From positions 145,408-209,407 of the forward strand of contig NHNK02000004.1 in NCBI GenBank assembly GCA_002173415.2: a DNA stretch of 64,000 nt, given 5' to 3'. The position numbers and the translations under genes were made by a program. The notes below the pieces were generated by a model. That model saw only the letters and a program-made list of their open reading frames with translations. It was not told the DNA's origin and made no database searches. This document shows, in pieces, positions 8,228 to 18,374 of the stretch. Source of the stretch: Marinomonas agarivorans (GTDB lineage Bacteria > Pseudomonadota > Gammaproteobacteria > Pseudomonadales > Marinomonadaceae). The first letter of the stretch is position 1. Each line of letters opens with the position of its first letter.

Positions 8228-9250
8228 ATGACTACTCATTCCGAAAACAAGCATTCCGAAAACAAGCATTCCAAAGACACCGTTGCTAGTAATGAGGGCG
8301 CTAGCAATGAAGGTACCCATGCTAATCAGCAAGGGTCCCAGATCAATACACAAGGAAATAGTGAGGTGATTGCACAAACGCCTGAACTATTGCGCACGCC
8401 ATTACAAGAGTTCTGGCATTATTTCAGTGCCAATAAAGGCGCTGTTGTAGGGCTAATTACCATTAGCATCATCTGTTTTGTGGCTATTTTTGCAGATTGG
8501 ATTGCACCTCACTCCTTCTCAGCACAAAACCGAGAGGCATTATTAGTTCCTCCCGCTTGGTTAGAAGGCGGTAACTGGGCCTATATTTTAGGCACTGACG
8601 ATGTGGGTCGAGACATTCTTTCTCGTTTGATCTATGGCGCAAGACTGTCGTTATCGGTTGGACTGGTTGCGGTTTCAGCCTCCTTAGCTATTGGGATTTT
8701 TCTTGGCTTATTAGCTGGCTATAACAAGGGCACAGTTGATATCGTTATCATGCGTATGGTTGACATCATGCTTGCCATGCCGAGTTTGTTATTAGCAATC
8801 GCCATTGTTGCCATTTTAGGCCCCAGCATTATTAATGCGGCACTGGCCATTTCCATCGTCTCTCTGCCACATTACGTACGTTTAACACGTGCTGCCACCT
8901 TAGCAGAGATGTCAAAAGACTATGTGACTTCATCCAAGGTTATTGGTGCAGGGCCATTACGCCTTATGTTCATTTGTGTTCTGCCTAACTGTTTAGCGCC
9001 ACTCATTGTGCAAGCAACTCTTGGTTTTTCCACCGCTATTCTTGATATGGCTGCCTTAGGCTTTTTAGGGCTAGGTGCTCAGCCACCCACACCAGAGTGG
9101 GGCAGTATGTTAGCCAGTGCATTACAGTTTATCCAACGCGCTTGGTGGGTTGTTACCTTCCCTGGCCTAATGATTCTAATTACTGTATTGGCCTTTAACA
9201 TTATGGGTGACGGTTTACGTGATGCCCTTGATCCTAAGCTAAAACAATAA
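8228..9250 (+). CDS. dppC: Dipeptide ABC transporter permease DppC with repetitive N-terminal extension
   Basis: 340-residue permease, partner of DppB. The core (from about residue 55) has the DppC hallmark [20 protein letters not shown], the EAA loop ([20 protein letters not shown]) and about six helices. The first 50 residues are unusual: hydrophilic and built from tandem duplications, HSENK repeated ([14 protein letters not shown]) and ASNEG repeated ([10 protein letters not shown]). Other DppC proteins have a shorter cytoplasmic tail. The ATG has a good site (TAGGAAATAAC), so the tail is probably translated. A later start is possible but no better site is evident. Confidence 0.93.
   Translation: MTTHSENKHSENKHSKDTVASNEGASNEGTHANQQGSQINTQGNSEVIAQTPELLRTPLQEFWHYFSANKGAVVGLITISIICFVAIFADWIAPHSFSAQNREALLVPPAWLEGGNWAYILGTDDVGRDILSRLIYGARLSLSVGLVAVSASLAIGIFLGLLAGYNKGTVDIVIMRMVDIMLAMPSLLLAIAIVAILGPSIINAALAISIVSLPHYVRLTRAATLAEMSKDYVTSSKVIGAGPLRLMFICVLPNCLAPLIVQATLGFSTAILDMAALGFLGLGAQPPTPEWGSMLASALQFIQRAWWVVTFPGLMILITVLAFNIMGDGLRDALDPKLKQ
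8237..8314 (+). repeat. In-frame 15-bp tandem duplications at the dppC N-terminus
   Basis: CATTCCGAAAACAAG is repeated exactly (8237-8251 and 8252-8266) with a degenerate third copy. GCTAGTAATGAGGGC is followed by a near copy (8285-8299 and 8300-8314). Both periods are multiples of three, so the frame is kept and the tail only lengthens. Confidence 0.9.
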
Positions 9251-9263
9251 GAGTGAGTGCATC

Positions 9264-10253
9264 ATGTCATTATTAGAATTAAACAATTTAAGTGTTACTT
9301 TCGGCAATTTTAAAGCCGTTGATAATATTAGTTACAAAGTAGAAGAAGGCGAAGTACTGGGTATTGTTGGCGAATCTGGCTCAGGGAAAAGCGTTAGCTC
9401 ACTGGCTATCATGGGTTTGATCGACTTTCCCGGTAAGGTCAATGCTGATGCGCTTTCGTTTGATCAGCAAGACTTGTTGGCCATTGATGATAAAAAACGA
9501 CGCCAACTGACTGGTGCCGATATCGCCATGATCTTTCAGGATCCCATGACCAGTCTAAACCCATGCTTTACCGTGGGTTATCAGATCATGGAAGCTCTAA
9601 AAACCCATCAGGGCGGCAGTAAAAAACAACTGCAACAGCAAGCAATTGAGCTACTAACCCAAGTTGGCATTCCTGCGCCTGAGACTCGCTTATCTGCTTA
9701 TCCGCACCAGCTTTCTGGCGGTATGAGCCAACGCATCATGATTGCTATGGCCATTGCCTGTAATCCAAAGCTGTTAATTGCCGATGAGCCAACCACAGCG
9801 CTGGATGTTACTATCCAAGCTCAGATTGTTGATCTTCTCATTGATTTACAACGCAAAAAGAACATGGGCTTAGTACTTATTACTCATGATTTAGCCTTGG
9901 TGTCAGAAGTCGCCGACAAGGTGATCGTCATGTACGCAGGTCAAATTGTTGAATCTGGCACTGCGGCCGACGTTTTTAGCCATCCCAAGCACCCTTATAC
10001 TCAGGCTCTCTTACAGTCTTTGCCTGAATCGGCAGCAAGCAAATCTCGTTTGAACGCCTTATCTGGTGTCGTACCGGGTCAGTATGATCGCCCTCAAGGC
10101 TGTTTATTAAGCCCCCGTTGCCCTTATGCAACAGAACAATGCTATACCACAGAGCCAGCAACCCAAGGCTCAATTGAGCGTCAAGTAAAGTGCCATACGC
10201 CACTTGAAATGACACCTGTAACCGAGACAGCCACAGGGAGCCACCCCCAATGA
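9264..10253 (+). CDS. dppD: Dipeptide ABC transporter ATP-binding protein DppD
   Basis: 329-residue ABC ATPase. Visible motifs are Walker A GESGSGKS, the Q-loop [13 protein letters not shown], signature LSGGMSQR, Walker [13 protein letters not shown] and the H-loop THDLAL. The C-terminal oligo_HPY region has the Cys pattern ([14 protein letters not shown]) which in DppD/OppD proteins binds an iron-sulfur cluster. It pairs with DppF to drive import through DppBC. The stop overlaps the first possible dppF start (ATGA). Confidence 0.95.
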   Translation: MSLLELNNLSVTFGNFKAVDNISYKVEEGEVLGIVGESGSGKSVSSLAIMGLIDFPGKVNADALSFDQQDLLAIDDKKRRQLTGADIAMIFQDPMTSLNPCFTVGYQIMEALKTHQGGSKKQLQQQAIELLTQVGIPAPETRLSAYPHQLSGGMSQRIMIAMAIACNPKLLIADEPTTALDVTIQAQIVDLLIDLQRKKNMGLVLITHDLALVSEVADKVIVMYAGQIVESGTAADVFSHPKHPYTQALLQSLPESAASKSRLNALSGVVPGQYDRPQGCLLSPRCPYATEQCYTTEPATQGSIERQVKCHTPLEMTPVTETATGSHPQ

Positions 10254-11266
10254 TCTTGACAACAGAATCGCCTACAAACACTGGATCGACTATGGCAGAT
10301 ACCATTTTAACCGCCCAAGAACTGAAACAGCATTACCGTGTTAAACAAGGTTTTTTTAAGCCAGAAGCCACTGTTAAAGCGGTCGATGGCGTCAGCTTTA
10401 CCCTAAAAAAAGGTCAGACACTGGCCATCGTCGGTGAGTCAGGCTGCGGCAAATCAACCTTGGGTCGTATGCTTACTATGATAGAAACACCCACAGCAGG
10501 TGCGGTAGATTTTGAAGGCCACGACTTGCTGAATCTGGATAAACAAAAGCAAGCAGAACTACGCCAGAAAATTCAAATTATCTTCCAAAACCCTTATGGA
10601 TCACTCAATCCGCGTAAAAAGATTGGCACCATTCTCGAAGAACCTTTGGTAATTAATACCAACATGTCCCAAGCGGAGCGCAAGCAAAAAGCCCTAAGCA
10701 TCATGGCAAAAGTTGGATTAAAGGAAGAGCACTATAATCGCTACCCACATATGTTCTCTGGTGGCCAACGTCAGCGTATTGCAATTGCACGCGGCTTGAT
10801 GCTTGATCCAGATATCATTGTTGCTGATGAGCCTGTGTCGGCGTTGGATGTCTCCGTGCAAGCTCAGGTCCTCAACCTGATGATGGACTTACAAGACGAA
10901 CTCGGTCTGAGTTACGTATTCATTTCCCATGATTTATCGGTTGTTGAACACATTGCCGATGACGTTATGGTGATGTATTTGGGCAAGGTCGTCGAAAAAG
11001 GTAAAAAAGCAGATATTTTCTCTAATCCACAACACCCATATACGCAAGCGCTGCTCTCCAGTACGCCACAGCTTAACGCTGACAAGCGACGGACACGCAT
11101 TAAATTAGAAGGCGAGCTGCCATCACCACTAAACCCACCAAATGGGTGTGCTTTTCATGGCCGCTGCATTCACGCAAATGACCGTTGCCATACAGAGACA
11201 CCCACACTACAGAGTCAGAAAAATCAATTGATTGCCTGCCATGCCGTAGAAGAAGGACGTCTGTAA
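10250..11266 (+). CDS. dppF: Dipeptide ABC transporter ATP-binding protein DppF
   Basis: 338-residue ABC ATPase with Walker [10 protein letters not shown]-loop [13 protein letters not shown], signature SGGQRQR, Walker [13 protein letters not shown] and H-loop SHDLSV. The C-terminal oligo_HPY domain carries the Cys pattern [15 protein letters not shown]. The first ATG overlaps the dppD stop by four bases; an ATG at 10292 ([11 protein letters not shown]) fits the family N-terminus better, so the extra 14 residues may not be made. It is the last gene of the operon and is followed by a strong terminator. Confidence 0.95.
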   Translation: MILTTESPTNTGSTMADTILTAQELKQHYRVKQGFFKPEATVKAVDGVSFTLKKGQTLAIVGESGCGKSTLGRMLTMIETPTAGAVDFEGHDLLNLDKQKQAELRQKIQIIFQNPYGSLNPRKKIGTILEEPLVINTNMSQAERKQKALSIMAKVGLKEEHYNRYPHMFSGGQRQRIAIARGLMLDPDIIVADEPVSALDVSVQAQVLNLMMDLQDELGLSYVFISHDLSVVEHIADDVMVMYLGKVVEKGKKADIFSNPQHPYTQALLSSTPQLNADKRRTRIKLEGELPSPLNPPNGCAFHGRCIHANDRCHTETPTLQSQKNQLIACHAVEEGRL

Positions 11267-11286
11267 TCTCACCTCCGCTTTCCTAC

Positions 11287-11331
11287 CACCAGAATTGCCC
11301 TTGAATATGAGGTAATTCTGGTGATTTTTTT
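11287..11331 (+). terminator. Rho-independent terminator of the dpp operon
   Basis: CACCAGAATT (11287-11296) pairs perfectly with AATTCTGGTG (11314-11323), followed by a run of T. It lies 20 bp after the dppF stop. Confidence 0.9.
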
Positions 11332-11604
11332 ACCTTCCCCGTATTTTTGGAATGTAAATAAATCGTTTTAAAATGTAAAAAGCGTTAGCATACGTAAACG
11401 TATTTCTGGTTTGTGTTGCCAACTCAGTAACCTTTATTAGCAATATGTTAAAACAGCATTTTTCACCTCCTCAATGCCTACCCTGAAGCCAGGTTCTTCA
11501 TTATATTTCGCTGGCTTTCTATCAGTATGTAGTCGTTAAAAAGCATGGAAGTTTTTGCGTTATTAGCAAAAACAGGTAAGCGTATTTTGAATGAGGATTT
11601 AGTT
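11332..11604. other. Intergenic region upstream of the FG-GAP protein gene
   Basis: No gene is seen. It contains a second hairpin (AAGCCAG at 11486-11492 with CTGGCTT at 11511-11517) and a short palindromic motif TACGTAAACGTA near 11392. The promoter of the secreted protein presumably lies here. Confidence 0.4.
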
Positions 11605-13200
11605 ATGCGATTCATAACATTATTTGCTGGCGTATTAGCAACGAGCGCAGCGATGAGTGCGACAGCAAGTCAACCACCTTCGGAGCCTGGTGCTCTACTC
11701 AGTATTGGCCCCAAAACTTTTACTTTCACATGGCAACAAGATCCGCGCGCATCCTATTATCAATTACTAGAAAATAGAGATGGTTTTTCGGGTTATTACC
11801 CTGTTGGACGCCCTGTTGACCGTGACGAAGAGTCGATTCGTCTTGTAGATATACCGCTGTATGACCGCATCAATGCCAGCTATATTTTGCAAGCTTGTAA
11901 CAGTGCTGGTTGTACTGACAGCGGCGAAATTCAAGTCGATAAAGCTCTACTAGTTAATGGTATTGTTGCTATTCAACCAGAGGATACAGGGGAACAAACC
12001 ATAGGCCATGCCGTCGCAATCAGTAGTAATGGTAAAACATTAGCGCTTAGCACATTCGATAAGGCCTATAATAATGAAAAAATTTATATTTTTAATCAAC
12101 AAGAAACAGGACAATGGCAACGTACGGCCACGATACCTAAATTTGCTGTTCCAGGTGAGAAAGGCTATGCCGCTAAACTCGCTCTAGACTCGACCGGCAC
12201 AAACCTTTTAGTTGCTAGAGAAGACGGCGTTCAAGTCTTTAAAGAAAAGCGTCTAGGTTTATGGGGCCCCGTACGTACCATCAAAGCGGGAGGGATAAAG
12301 TTCAGCGATATTCAAGCACTATCTATCGCAGCAACACCAGATGTTTCTACCGTTATTTTCGGCATTGCGAGCAAGGTTCCTGAACAGAAAAGTTTTGTTT
12401 ACGTTAGTGAAAGAGGGGCTGCCCAAAATTTTGATGGATTCAGCTCTCCTGAATATCAGTTCCGTAGCGGCTTTGGCAGCACAGTTAGCATCAGTGCTGA
12501 TGGCAACACTATCGCAGTAGGTGCACCTAATTTTGATTTAGAAGCACCAAGCAGACCTGGACTAACGATCAGAGACTCAGGCGTTGTGTATATTTTTAAA
12601 CGCCCAGACACAGGTTGGTCACCATCAGTAAAAGACGAATTTACTCGCTTAACACCATCGTATATTGACACCGGATTTGGTACTGGTGGGTACAATTTTG
12701 GCAACTCTGTGAGTTTAAGTGCAGATGGCCGTACTGTAGCGGTTGGCGCATTCAGAGAAAGCGCTAATGCTACAGGTATAAATCCATTTACGCTTGACTA
12801 CTTTGCTCTAGACTCCGGTGCAGCTTACGTTTTTGATCAGAATTATCTTGGCCAATGGCAAGAAACAGCTTATATCAAGGCTAGCAATTCTAAACGATTC
12901 GATCGATTTGGTTCCAAAGTCAGCCTTACTGAAGATGGTAATATGCTGGCCGTTAGCGCACCTTTTGAAGATAGCCCAAGTTTAGGCCTCAATAGCTCGC
13001 AAGAACAAGGAACAAACACAGAACTGGATACAGGGGCAGTTTATATCTTCAAACGTCCTCGCCGTTCACAAGGATGGCAGCAAACAAGCTATGTTAAACC
13101 TAAAACCAGTGATGTTCGCCTATTTGGTAGGGACCTTGAACTAAGTCAAGATGGCGATTCATTAATAGTAGGGGGCAAGAATTCAGTAAGTTTGTACTAA
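11605..13200 (+). CDS. Secreted FG-GAP (integrin-type beta-propeller) repeat protein
   Basis: 531 residues from the ATG at 11605, which has GAGG eight bases upstream; an in-frame start at 11545 is open but lacks a site and would bury the signal peptide. The signal peptide is MRFITLFAGVLATSAAMSATA. Residues about 30-110 look like a fibronectin-III-type module (KTFTFTWQQDPRASYYQLLE). After that come about six FG-GAP_2-like blades with the recurring pattern FG-x-V-S-S-x-DG-x-T-AVGA, then GAVYIF-(K/D)RP-x-x-GWQ. Such propellers are exported and often adhesive or structural; the function here is unknown. A terminator follows. The gene stands alone between dpp and eut. Confidence 0.85.
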   Translation: MRFITLFAGVLATSAAMSATASQPPSEPGALLSIGPKTFTFTWQQDPRASYYQLLENRDGFSGYYPVGRPVDRDEESIRLVDIPLYDRINASYILQACNSAGCTDSGEIQVDKALLVNGIVAIQPEDTGEQTIGHAVAISSNGKTLALSTFDKAYNNEKIYIFNQQETGQWQRTATIPKFAVPGEKGYAAKLALDSTGTNLLVAREDGVQVFKEKRLGLWGPVRTIKAGGIKFSDIQALSIAATPDVSTVIFGIASKVPEQKSFVYVSERGAAQNFDGFSSPEYQFRSGFGSTVSISADGNTIAVGAPNFDLEAPSRPGLTIRDSGVVYIFKRPDTGWSPSVKDEFTRLTPSYIDTGFGTGGYNFGNSVSLSADGRTVAVGAFRESANATGINPFTLDYFALDSGAAYVFDQNYLGQWQETAYIKASNSKRFDRFGSKVSLTEDGNMLAVSAPFEDSPSLGLNSSQEQGTNTELDTGAVYIFKRPRRSQGWQQTSYVKPKTSDVRLFGRDLELSQDGDSLIVGGKNSVSLY

Positions 13201-13251
13201 CACAAACTTTGCTAACCTAACCCTGTTCGGGTATATCCGCTCTGTTCCATT

Positions 13252-13282
13252 CGGCTCTGGTAACCTATCAGAGCCGCTTTTT
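13252..13282 (+). terminator. Rho-independent terminator after the FG-GAP gene
   Basis: CGGCTCTG (13252-13259) and CAGAGCCG (13269-13276) form a perfect 8-bp stem followed by CTTTTT. Confidence 0.9.
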
Positions 13283-13406
13283 CACTCAAACTTATGAATT
13301 CACTTTTAAAATCGAGCAATACTGTTTATTTATACTGTTCTATTTTGCTATATCAAATGTAGAGTAGATGCCCTAATTAAAGCGTGATTAAAACCTAGAT
13401 AGCGTA

Positions 13407-14408
13407 TCAGATTCGCTTACTTAACGTCTGTGAAGGTAATTCATTAAACAACTGCTTGTAGTCTTTCGCGAACTGACTTAAATGCCAGAAACCCCACTCG
13501 GTTGCGACTTTACTCACCGATTCCACGGTTTGATTGACGTTTTTCTGTGTCTGAAGCAGAGTACGCCGTGCACCATTTAAACGGCTTAGTCGTAAATATT
13601 GTATCGGGCTAATCCCCAAAATGCTGGTAAAGCTGTACTGTAGCGTGCGATGACTGACATTGGTTATTGCGCATAGTTGACTAATGGTAACAGGCTCAAA
13701 AGCTCTGGATTTTACATAACAGCAGGCATCATCTACGACCTTCTTTCGGTGATAGTAACCCTGTCTATTGGCGGGTTGAGGCGACTCTCGTTGCAATACT
13801 TCCAACAACAGCATCATCACAAGATCTTGCTGTAGTTTTATTGGTGCTCGTTTTTTATCAAGTGCTGAATAACCCGATAGTAGGCGAGCAAGTAAAAAGC
13901 GCACCTTTGCTAGCGTCGCTTCAGGCATTCTCAAGCGCCCGTATTCATTCAACTCTCGCCAGTTCAGTTCAACACCGTGAATTTGCGCCATATGAAGCAA
14001 CTTTGTTTGCTCCACAACAATCCCATACAATTGATAGTTTGTTGGGGTTGATAAGTTAAAATTGCAGGCGCTCGGTCGGCACATGATATTATCTGGCTGA
14101 ATGCTTAACCCATCAATGCGACATAACGCTTGTTCTGCCAAAGGAATACCTAACCAAATAGCATCAGGCCAGACCTGACACCGCTGTTGTAACTTTTGGT
14201 TTGTGTATTCATGAAATACTTGTAATCCACCAGTAAAAGGCAACTCAATAATACGACCATAAAAACTGCCACAACTAATTTGATCATATTGTTGCTGCCA
14301 ATCGGTCAGATTACTTGCATGTAAATCTGCATCATGCGCTTCTGTAATGAAACTATCACTATATTTATCATGGCTCTTATTTGGTGCATTCAGCCTTATC
14401 GACCGCAT
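13407..14408 (-). CDS. eutR: AraC-family regulator, EutR-like
   Basis: 333-residue regulator. The C-terminal AraC DNA-binding domain (about 230-333) has two helix-turn-helix units; ISQLCAITNVSHRTLQYSF and WGFWHLSQFAKDYKQLFNE match the EutR branch. The N-terminal sensing domain is unassigned. The start at 14408 (MRSIRLNAPN) is preceded by GGGGAGG; an upstream frame extension is less likely. It is divergent from eutB, and in enterobacteria EutR activates eut genes with ethanolamine and cobalamin, so the same role is inferred here. Confidence 0.85.
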   Translation of the reverse strand: MRSIRLNAPNKSHDKYSDSFITEAHDADLHASNLTDWQQQYDQISCGSFYGRIIELPFTGGLQVFHEYTNQKLQQRCQVWPDAIWLGIPLAEQALCRIDGLSIQPDNIMCRPSACNFNLSTPTNYQLYGIVVEQTKLLHMAQIHGVELNWRELNEYGRLRMPEATLAKVRFLLARLLSGYSALDKKRAPIKLQQDLVMMLLLEVLQRESPQPANRQGYYHRKKVVDDACCYVKSRAFEPVTISQLCAITNVSHRTLQYSFTSILGISPIQYLRLSRLNGARRTLLQTQKNVNQTVESVSKVATEWGFWHLSQFAKDYKQLFNELPSQTLSKRI

Positions 14409-14592
14409 AAATACCTCCCCAAAAAGACGCTTTATTTGCATATCCTTTATGACTTTATGGATACAACCATCATAAGAATTTGATTTTTAAAAACTTTTCA
14501 CTTTTGCCAATATTCGATAACCCTTTATTTACGGCGTTTATAAACTAGACAGAGCAAAACCTGTGCCTCGTTAAACAAAGTGGATAAAAGTT

Positions 14593-16026
14593 ATGAGTTC
14601 AGAAGCTAGTAAGTACTTATTTCGATATGTTGTCGGTCAGCGCACATTTGGATTTTCTAGTCTGGCTGAGTTAATGGCAAAGGCATCGCCTGCTCGTTCT
14701 GGGGATCGCCTTGCGGGTATCGCAGCAGACAACGCAGAAGAACGAGTAGTGGCACAGATGACATTAGCCGATGTGCCCCTAAGCCTTTTTTTAGAGCATA
14801 TGTTAGTGCCCTATGAAGAAGATGATGTTACTCGCTTAATCGTGGACACCCATGACAAAACCGCTTTTGCCTCTATCGCGCATTTTACTGTAGGCGATTT
14901 ACGAGATTGGTTATTGAGTGATCTGGCCACCAGCGAAAAGCTCAAGGCTGTTCGAACAGGCATTACCCCAGAAATGGCCGCAGCCGTCAGTAAAATTATG
15001 CGCAATCAGGATTTAGTTTTGGTAGCAAAAAAGTGCCATATCACAACGGCGTTTCGTAACACCATTGGTTTGCCTGGCAACCTATCCACACGTTTACAAC
15101 CAAATCATCCCACCGATGATATGGCTGGCATTGCGGCTAGCATTTTGGATGGTTTACTGTACGCCAATGGTGATGCGGTTATTGGCATCAACCCAGCTAC
15201 GGATAACGTGCAGCAAGCAACCCGTTTAATTACCATGATGGATGAGGTAATACAGCATTATGCCATTCCCACACAATCCTGCGTTTTAACTCATGTCACC
15301 AACACCATTGAATGTATTGAGCAAGGAGCGCCCGTTGATTTGGTGTTTCAGTCTATTGGTGGTACTCAAGCGACTAATGATAGTTTTGGCTTTCGTCTTG
15401 AACACCTTGCACAAGCTCAAGAGGCCGCCTTGTCACTACAACGTGGCACGGTAGGCAATAATGTGATGTATTTCGAAACTGGGCAGGGTAGCGCTCTATC
15501 TGCTAATGCGCATCATGGTATCGATCAGCAGACCTGTGAAGCAAGGGCGTATGCTGTTGCTCGACATTTTAATCCTCTACTTGTAAATACGGTCGTCGGC
15601 TTTATTGGCCCTGAATATTTATACAATGGCAAAGAGATTACACGTGCCGGTTTAGAAGATCATTTTTGTGGCAAACTACTCGGGCTACCTATGGGCTGCG
15701 ATATTTGCTACACCAATCATGCGGATGCTGACCAAAATGATATGGACAATTTACTGACTCTGTTAGGCGTCGCTGGTTGCTCTTTTATGATGGGTGTCCC
15801 TGGTTCTGATGACATCATGCTCAACTACCAAAGCACCTCTTTCCATGATGCTTTGTATTTACGACGTGTTTTGGGTTTACAACCCGCGCCTGAGTTTAAT
15901 GTCTGGTTGGAAAATATAGGCATTCGTCAATCACAACCTCATTTTTCTTTACATGAAAAAATACCAGAGCAATTCAAAGCCCCATTGCAGCAATTAAAGC
16001 AGCAGTTGAATGAGGAAAAGCAATGA
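14593..16026 (+). CDS. eutB: Ethanolamine ammonia-lyase large subunit
   Basis: 477-residue catalytic subunit of the adenosylcobalamin-dependent enzyme that splits ethanolamine into acetaldehyde and ammonia. Conserved segments include FRNTIGLPGNLSTRLQPNHP, NPATDNVQQ, MYFETGQGSALSA and LGLPMGCDICYTNHADADQN, which line the TIM-barrel active site. The length is slightly above the enterobacterial form. The stop overlaps the eutC start (ATGA), indicating coupled translation of the two subunits. No shell-protein genes are nearby. Confidence 0.97.
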   Translation: MSSEASKYLFRYVVGQRTFGFSSLAELMAKASPARSGDRLAGIAADNAEERVVAQMTLADVPLSLFLEHMLVPYEEDDVTRLIVDTHDKTAFASIAHFTVGDLRDWLLSDLATSEKLKAVRTGITPEMAAAVSKIMRNQDLVLVAKKCHITTAFRNTIGLPGNLSTRLQPNHPTDDMAGIAASILDGLLYANGDAVIGINPATDNVQQATRLITMMDEVIQHYAIPTQSCVLTHVTNTIECIEQGAPVDLVFQSIGGTQATNDSFGFRLEHLAQAQEAALSLQRGTVGNNVMYFETGQGSALSANAHHGIDQQTCEARAYAVARHFNPLLVNTVVGFIGPEYLYNGKEITRAGLEDHFCGKLLGLPMGCDICYTNHADADQNDMDNLLTLLGVAGCSFMMGVPGSDDIMLNYQSTSFHDALYLRRVLGLQPAPEFNVWLENIGIRQSQPHFSLHEKIPEQFKAPLQQLKQQLNEEKQ

Positions 16027-16952
16027 AATCACGGCCTTCCCCAGATACATTGCTCCCAACATCGAAGCAAGATGCTGTTACTGAAAACCATTGGCAAGCA
16101 TTAGCACATTTTACTGATGCACGAATTGGCCTAGGTCGTGCTGGAGTCAGCATACCAACAGGCCACTCCCTTGCTTTTCAACTGGCTCACGCTCAGGCCA
16201 TTGACGCCGTACATGCTAAACTGGACACCCACTCTTTACTTGATGACGTTAAAGCATCGATAAATCAAACATCCCACTTATCCCAAACAACTGGATTTAA
16301 TCATTTATTTGGAAAATCGCCTTTACTACTCCACAGTCAAGCTGTTGATAGAACACAATACTTGCAACGGCCTGACTTAGGCCGGCGTTTAAATGACACC
16401 TCAGTCGCTCTGCTTGAGCAATATAGGCACAGTTCAACCCAACATTACCACTTAGCAGTTGCCATTGTTGATGGCTTGTCTTCGTTAGCGATTGCCCAAA
16501 ATGCACTTCCCTTCTTGCAAGCACTTTCTGAGCTACTTGTGATTTCAACCGATAGCAAGAAGAACTGGCAAACTGCTCCTGTTTGTGTCGTTGAACAAGG
16601 ACGAGTAGCCATTGGCGATGAAATATGTGAGCAATTACAGGCAGATTGTGTTCTCGTTCTTATTGGTGAACGTCCTGGGCTCAGTTCACCAGACAGCTTA
16701 GGGCTCTACTTAACATGGGGAGCTAGAGTCGGTTATACCGACGCATATCGTAACTGCATCTCGAACATCCGCCCAGCCGGACTGCATTATCAAGACGCCG
16801 CTAACAAAGCCTGCTATCTGCTAAATGAAGCTCGAACCCGCGGGCTGTCAGGTGTCGAGCTCAAAGACAGATCGACTGACCAGACCATAAACATGGATCA
16901 AAAAACTGACAACCTTCTTATTGCCCCTTTCCAGAAGACGCAGGAGAAATAG
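16023..16952 (+). CDS. eutC: Ethanolamine ammonia-lyase small subunit
   Basis: 309-residue small subunit that binds the cobalamin cofactor together with EutB. Recognisable parts are FTDARIGLGRAGVSIPTGHS near the N-terminus, RPDLGRRLNDTS, IVDGLSSLAIAQNA and IGERPGLSSPDSLGLYLTW. The gene overlaps eutB by four bases. The reactivase EutA and acetaldehyde dehydrogenase are not encoded in this window, so those functions must come from elsewhere. Confidence 0.97.
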   Translation: MKSRPSPDTLLPTSKQDAVTENHWQALAHFTDARIGLGRAGVSIPTGHSLAFQLAHAQAIDAVHAKLDTHSLLDDVKASINQTSHLSQTTGFNHLFGKSPLLLHSQAVDRTQYLQRPDLGRRLNDTSVALLEQYRHSSTQHYHLAVAIVDGLSSLAIAQNALPFLQALSELLVISTDSKKNWQTAPVCVVEQGRVAIGDEICEQLQADCVLVLIGERPGLSSPDSLGLYLTWGARVGYTDAYRNCISNIRPAGLHYQDAANKACYLLNEARTRGLSGVELKDRSTDQTINMDQKTDNLLIAPFQKTQEK

Positions 16953-17019
16953 AAGTAAAAAAAGCGAAAATGTAGTAACAGATTAATCGTATTCCATCTA
17001 ATAAAAGGAGAGTAAAACT

Positions 17020-18372
17020 ATGACGACAGAACTACCTTACCTCGAGTCTCTACAAGCTACTCTTAATGCTCAACAGGCAGCTTTTGAAATGCATCAGGCG
17101 ATGAATATCGAAGTTTTTTATTGGTGGTGCACTGCCATCATGGTCATGATACATGCAGGCTTTCTTGCCTATGAAATGGGCGCATCACGCAGTAAGAACG
17201 CTTTAGCCGCAGGTGTAAAAAACATTTTGGCGCTTGCCGTCATTATTCCAACTTTTTATTTATTTGGTTGGTGGATTTACAACGCTTTTCCAACAGGAAT
17301 CATTCCAGTCGATGCTTCTGCTGCTCTACCCTGGGCCCAAAGTATGGGGCCAGATGTAAAAGATATGGGGACAGGTATTTTTTGGGCCGCTTTTGCTTTA
17401 TTTGGCGCGACAACAGGCTCTATCTTATCTGGCGCTGTCATTGAGCGCATTCGTGTTAGTGCTTTTTTGATGCTAACCATCGTCTTAGGTAGTGGTATTT
17501 GGATATTAGCTGGGGCTTGGGGCTGGCATCCAGACGGTTGGATGCTAACAGAGTTTGGCTATCATGATGTTGGGGCATCTGGTGTCGTGCATGCTATTGC
17601 AGGCTTTTTCACCCTTGGTGTACTAATTAATTTAGGGCCACGTGTGGGCAAGTTCATCAATGGCGTACCACAGAAAATCCAAGCTCATAATCTCCCTATG
17701 ACACTAATCGGCCTTATGATGATTATCTTTGGTTTTTTTGGTTTTCTGGGTGGCTGCATTATTTTTAATGGTGGTGAGACGGGGTGGACAACCATTTATA
17801 ACACCCCAACGAATCTATCTGCGTTTGCATTCAATACCCTAATGGGGTTTGCTGGCGGTGTGATAGGCTGCTACATGGCCACAAGGGATCCGTTTTGGAC
17901 AATGTCTGGTGGACTGGTTGGTATTATTTCTGTCGCTGCTGGTCTCGATTTATACGACCCAGGATTAGCATTTATGATCGCGACTGGTGTCAGCTTCATT
18001 GCCGTTGGCGCAGCAAAACAACTAGAGAAATTAGGTATTGATGATGCGGTTGGTGCTGTTAGTGTGCATGGAGTTACGGGTGTCATCGCCGTTATTCTAG
18101 TGGGTGTCTTCGCAAGCGGTACACCTAACATGGACGGCAACCCTGCCATCAGCTTGTATGGTCAAGCACTATGCGCATTTGTCATGGCGCTACTTGGCTT
18201 TGCTTCTGGCTACCTTGTTTCTTACGTGCTGAAAAAGTTCGACCTACTGCGTGTGCCCGCAAACGTAGAAGACTTTGGTTTAGATGAAGTAGAAGTCTTA
18301 GCTCACCCTTATCCAGAAAATGTACCAGCTAAAAATACTCATTCAACAAATGCAATCACAAAAGGAGCATAA
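17020..18372 (+). CDS. Divergent Amt-family ammonium transporter linked to eutBC
   Basis: 450-residue membrane protein with about 11 helices and the Amt/Rh fold. The pore twin histidines appear as H191 (DVGASGVVHAIAG) and H350 (VSVHGVTGVI), with the upstream Asp kept. The N-terminus (FYWWCTAIMVMIHAGFLAYE) differs from E. coli AmtB and resembles the marine-type Amt group. A good AAAGGAGAG site precedes the ATG, 67 bp after eutC. No glnK is adjacent. It may recapture ammonium released by EutBC or import the amine substrate itself; no other ethanolamine permease is in the window. Both readings are inference. Confidence 0.88.
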   Translation: MTTELPYLESLQATLNAQQAAFEMHQAMNIEVFYWWCTAIMVMIHAGFLAYEMGASRSKNALAAGVKNILALAVIIPTFYLFGWWIYNAFPTGIIPVDASAALPWAQSMGPDVKDMGTGIFWAAFALFGATTGSILSGAVIERIRVSAFLMLTIVLGSGIWILAGAWGWHPDGWMLTEFGYHDVGASGVVHAIAGFFTLGVLINLGPRVGKFINGVPQKIQAHNLPMTLIGLMMIIFGFFGFLGGCIIFNGGETGWTTIYNTPTNLSAFAFNTLMGFAGGVIGCYMATRDPFWTMSGGLVGIISVAAGLDLYDPGLAFMIATGVSFIAVGAAKQLEKLGIDDAVGAVSVHGVTGVIAVILVGVFASGTPNMDGNPAISLYGQALCAFVMALLGFASGYLVSYVLKKFDLLRVPANVEDFGLDEVEVLAHPYPENVPAKNTHSTNAITKGA

Positions 18373-18374
18373 CT

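Noticed and set aside
14409-14592. Possible cobalamin riboswitch before eutB
   Set aside because: The leader is too short and no conserved B12-box-like sequence is visible.
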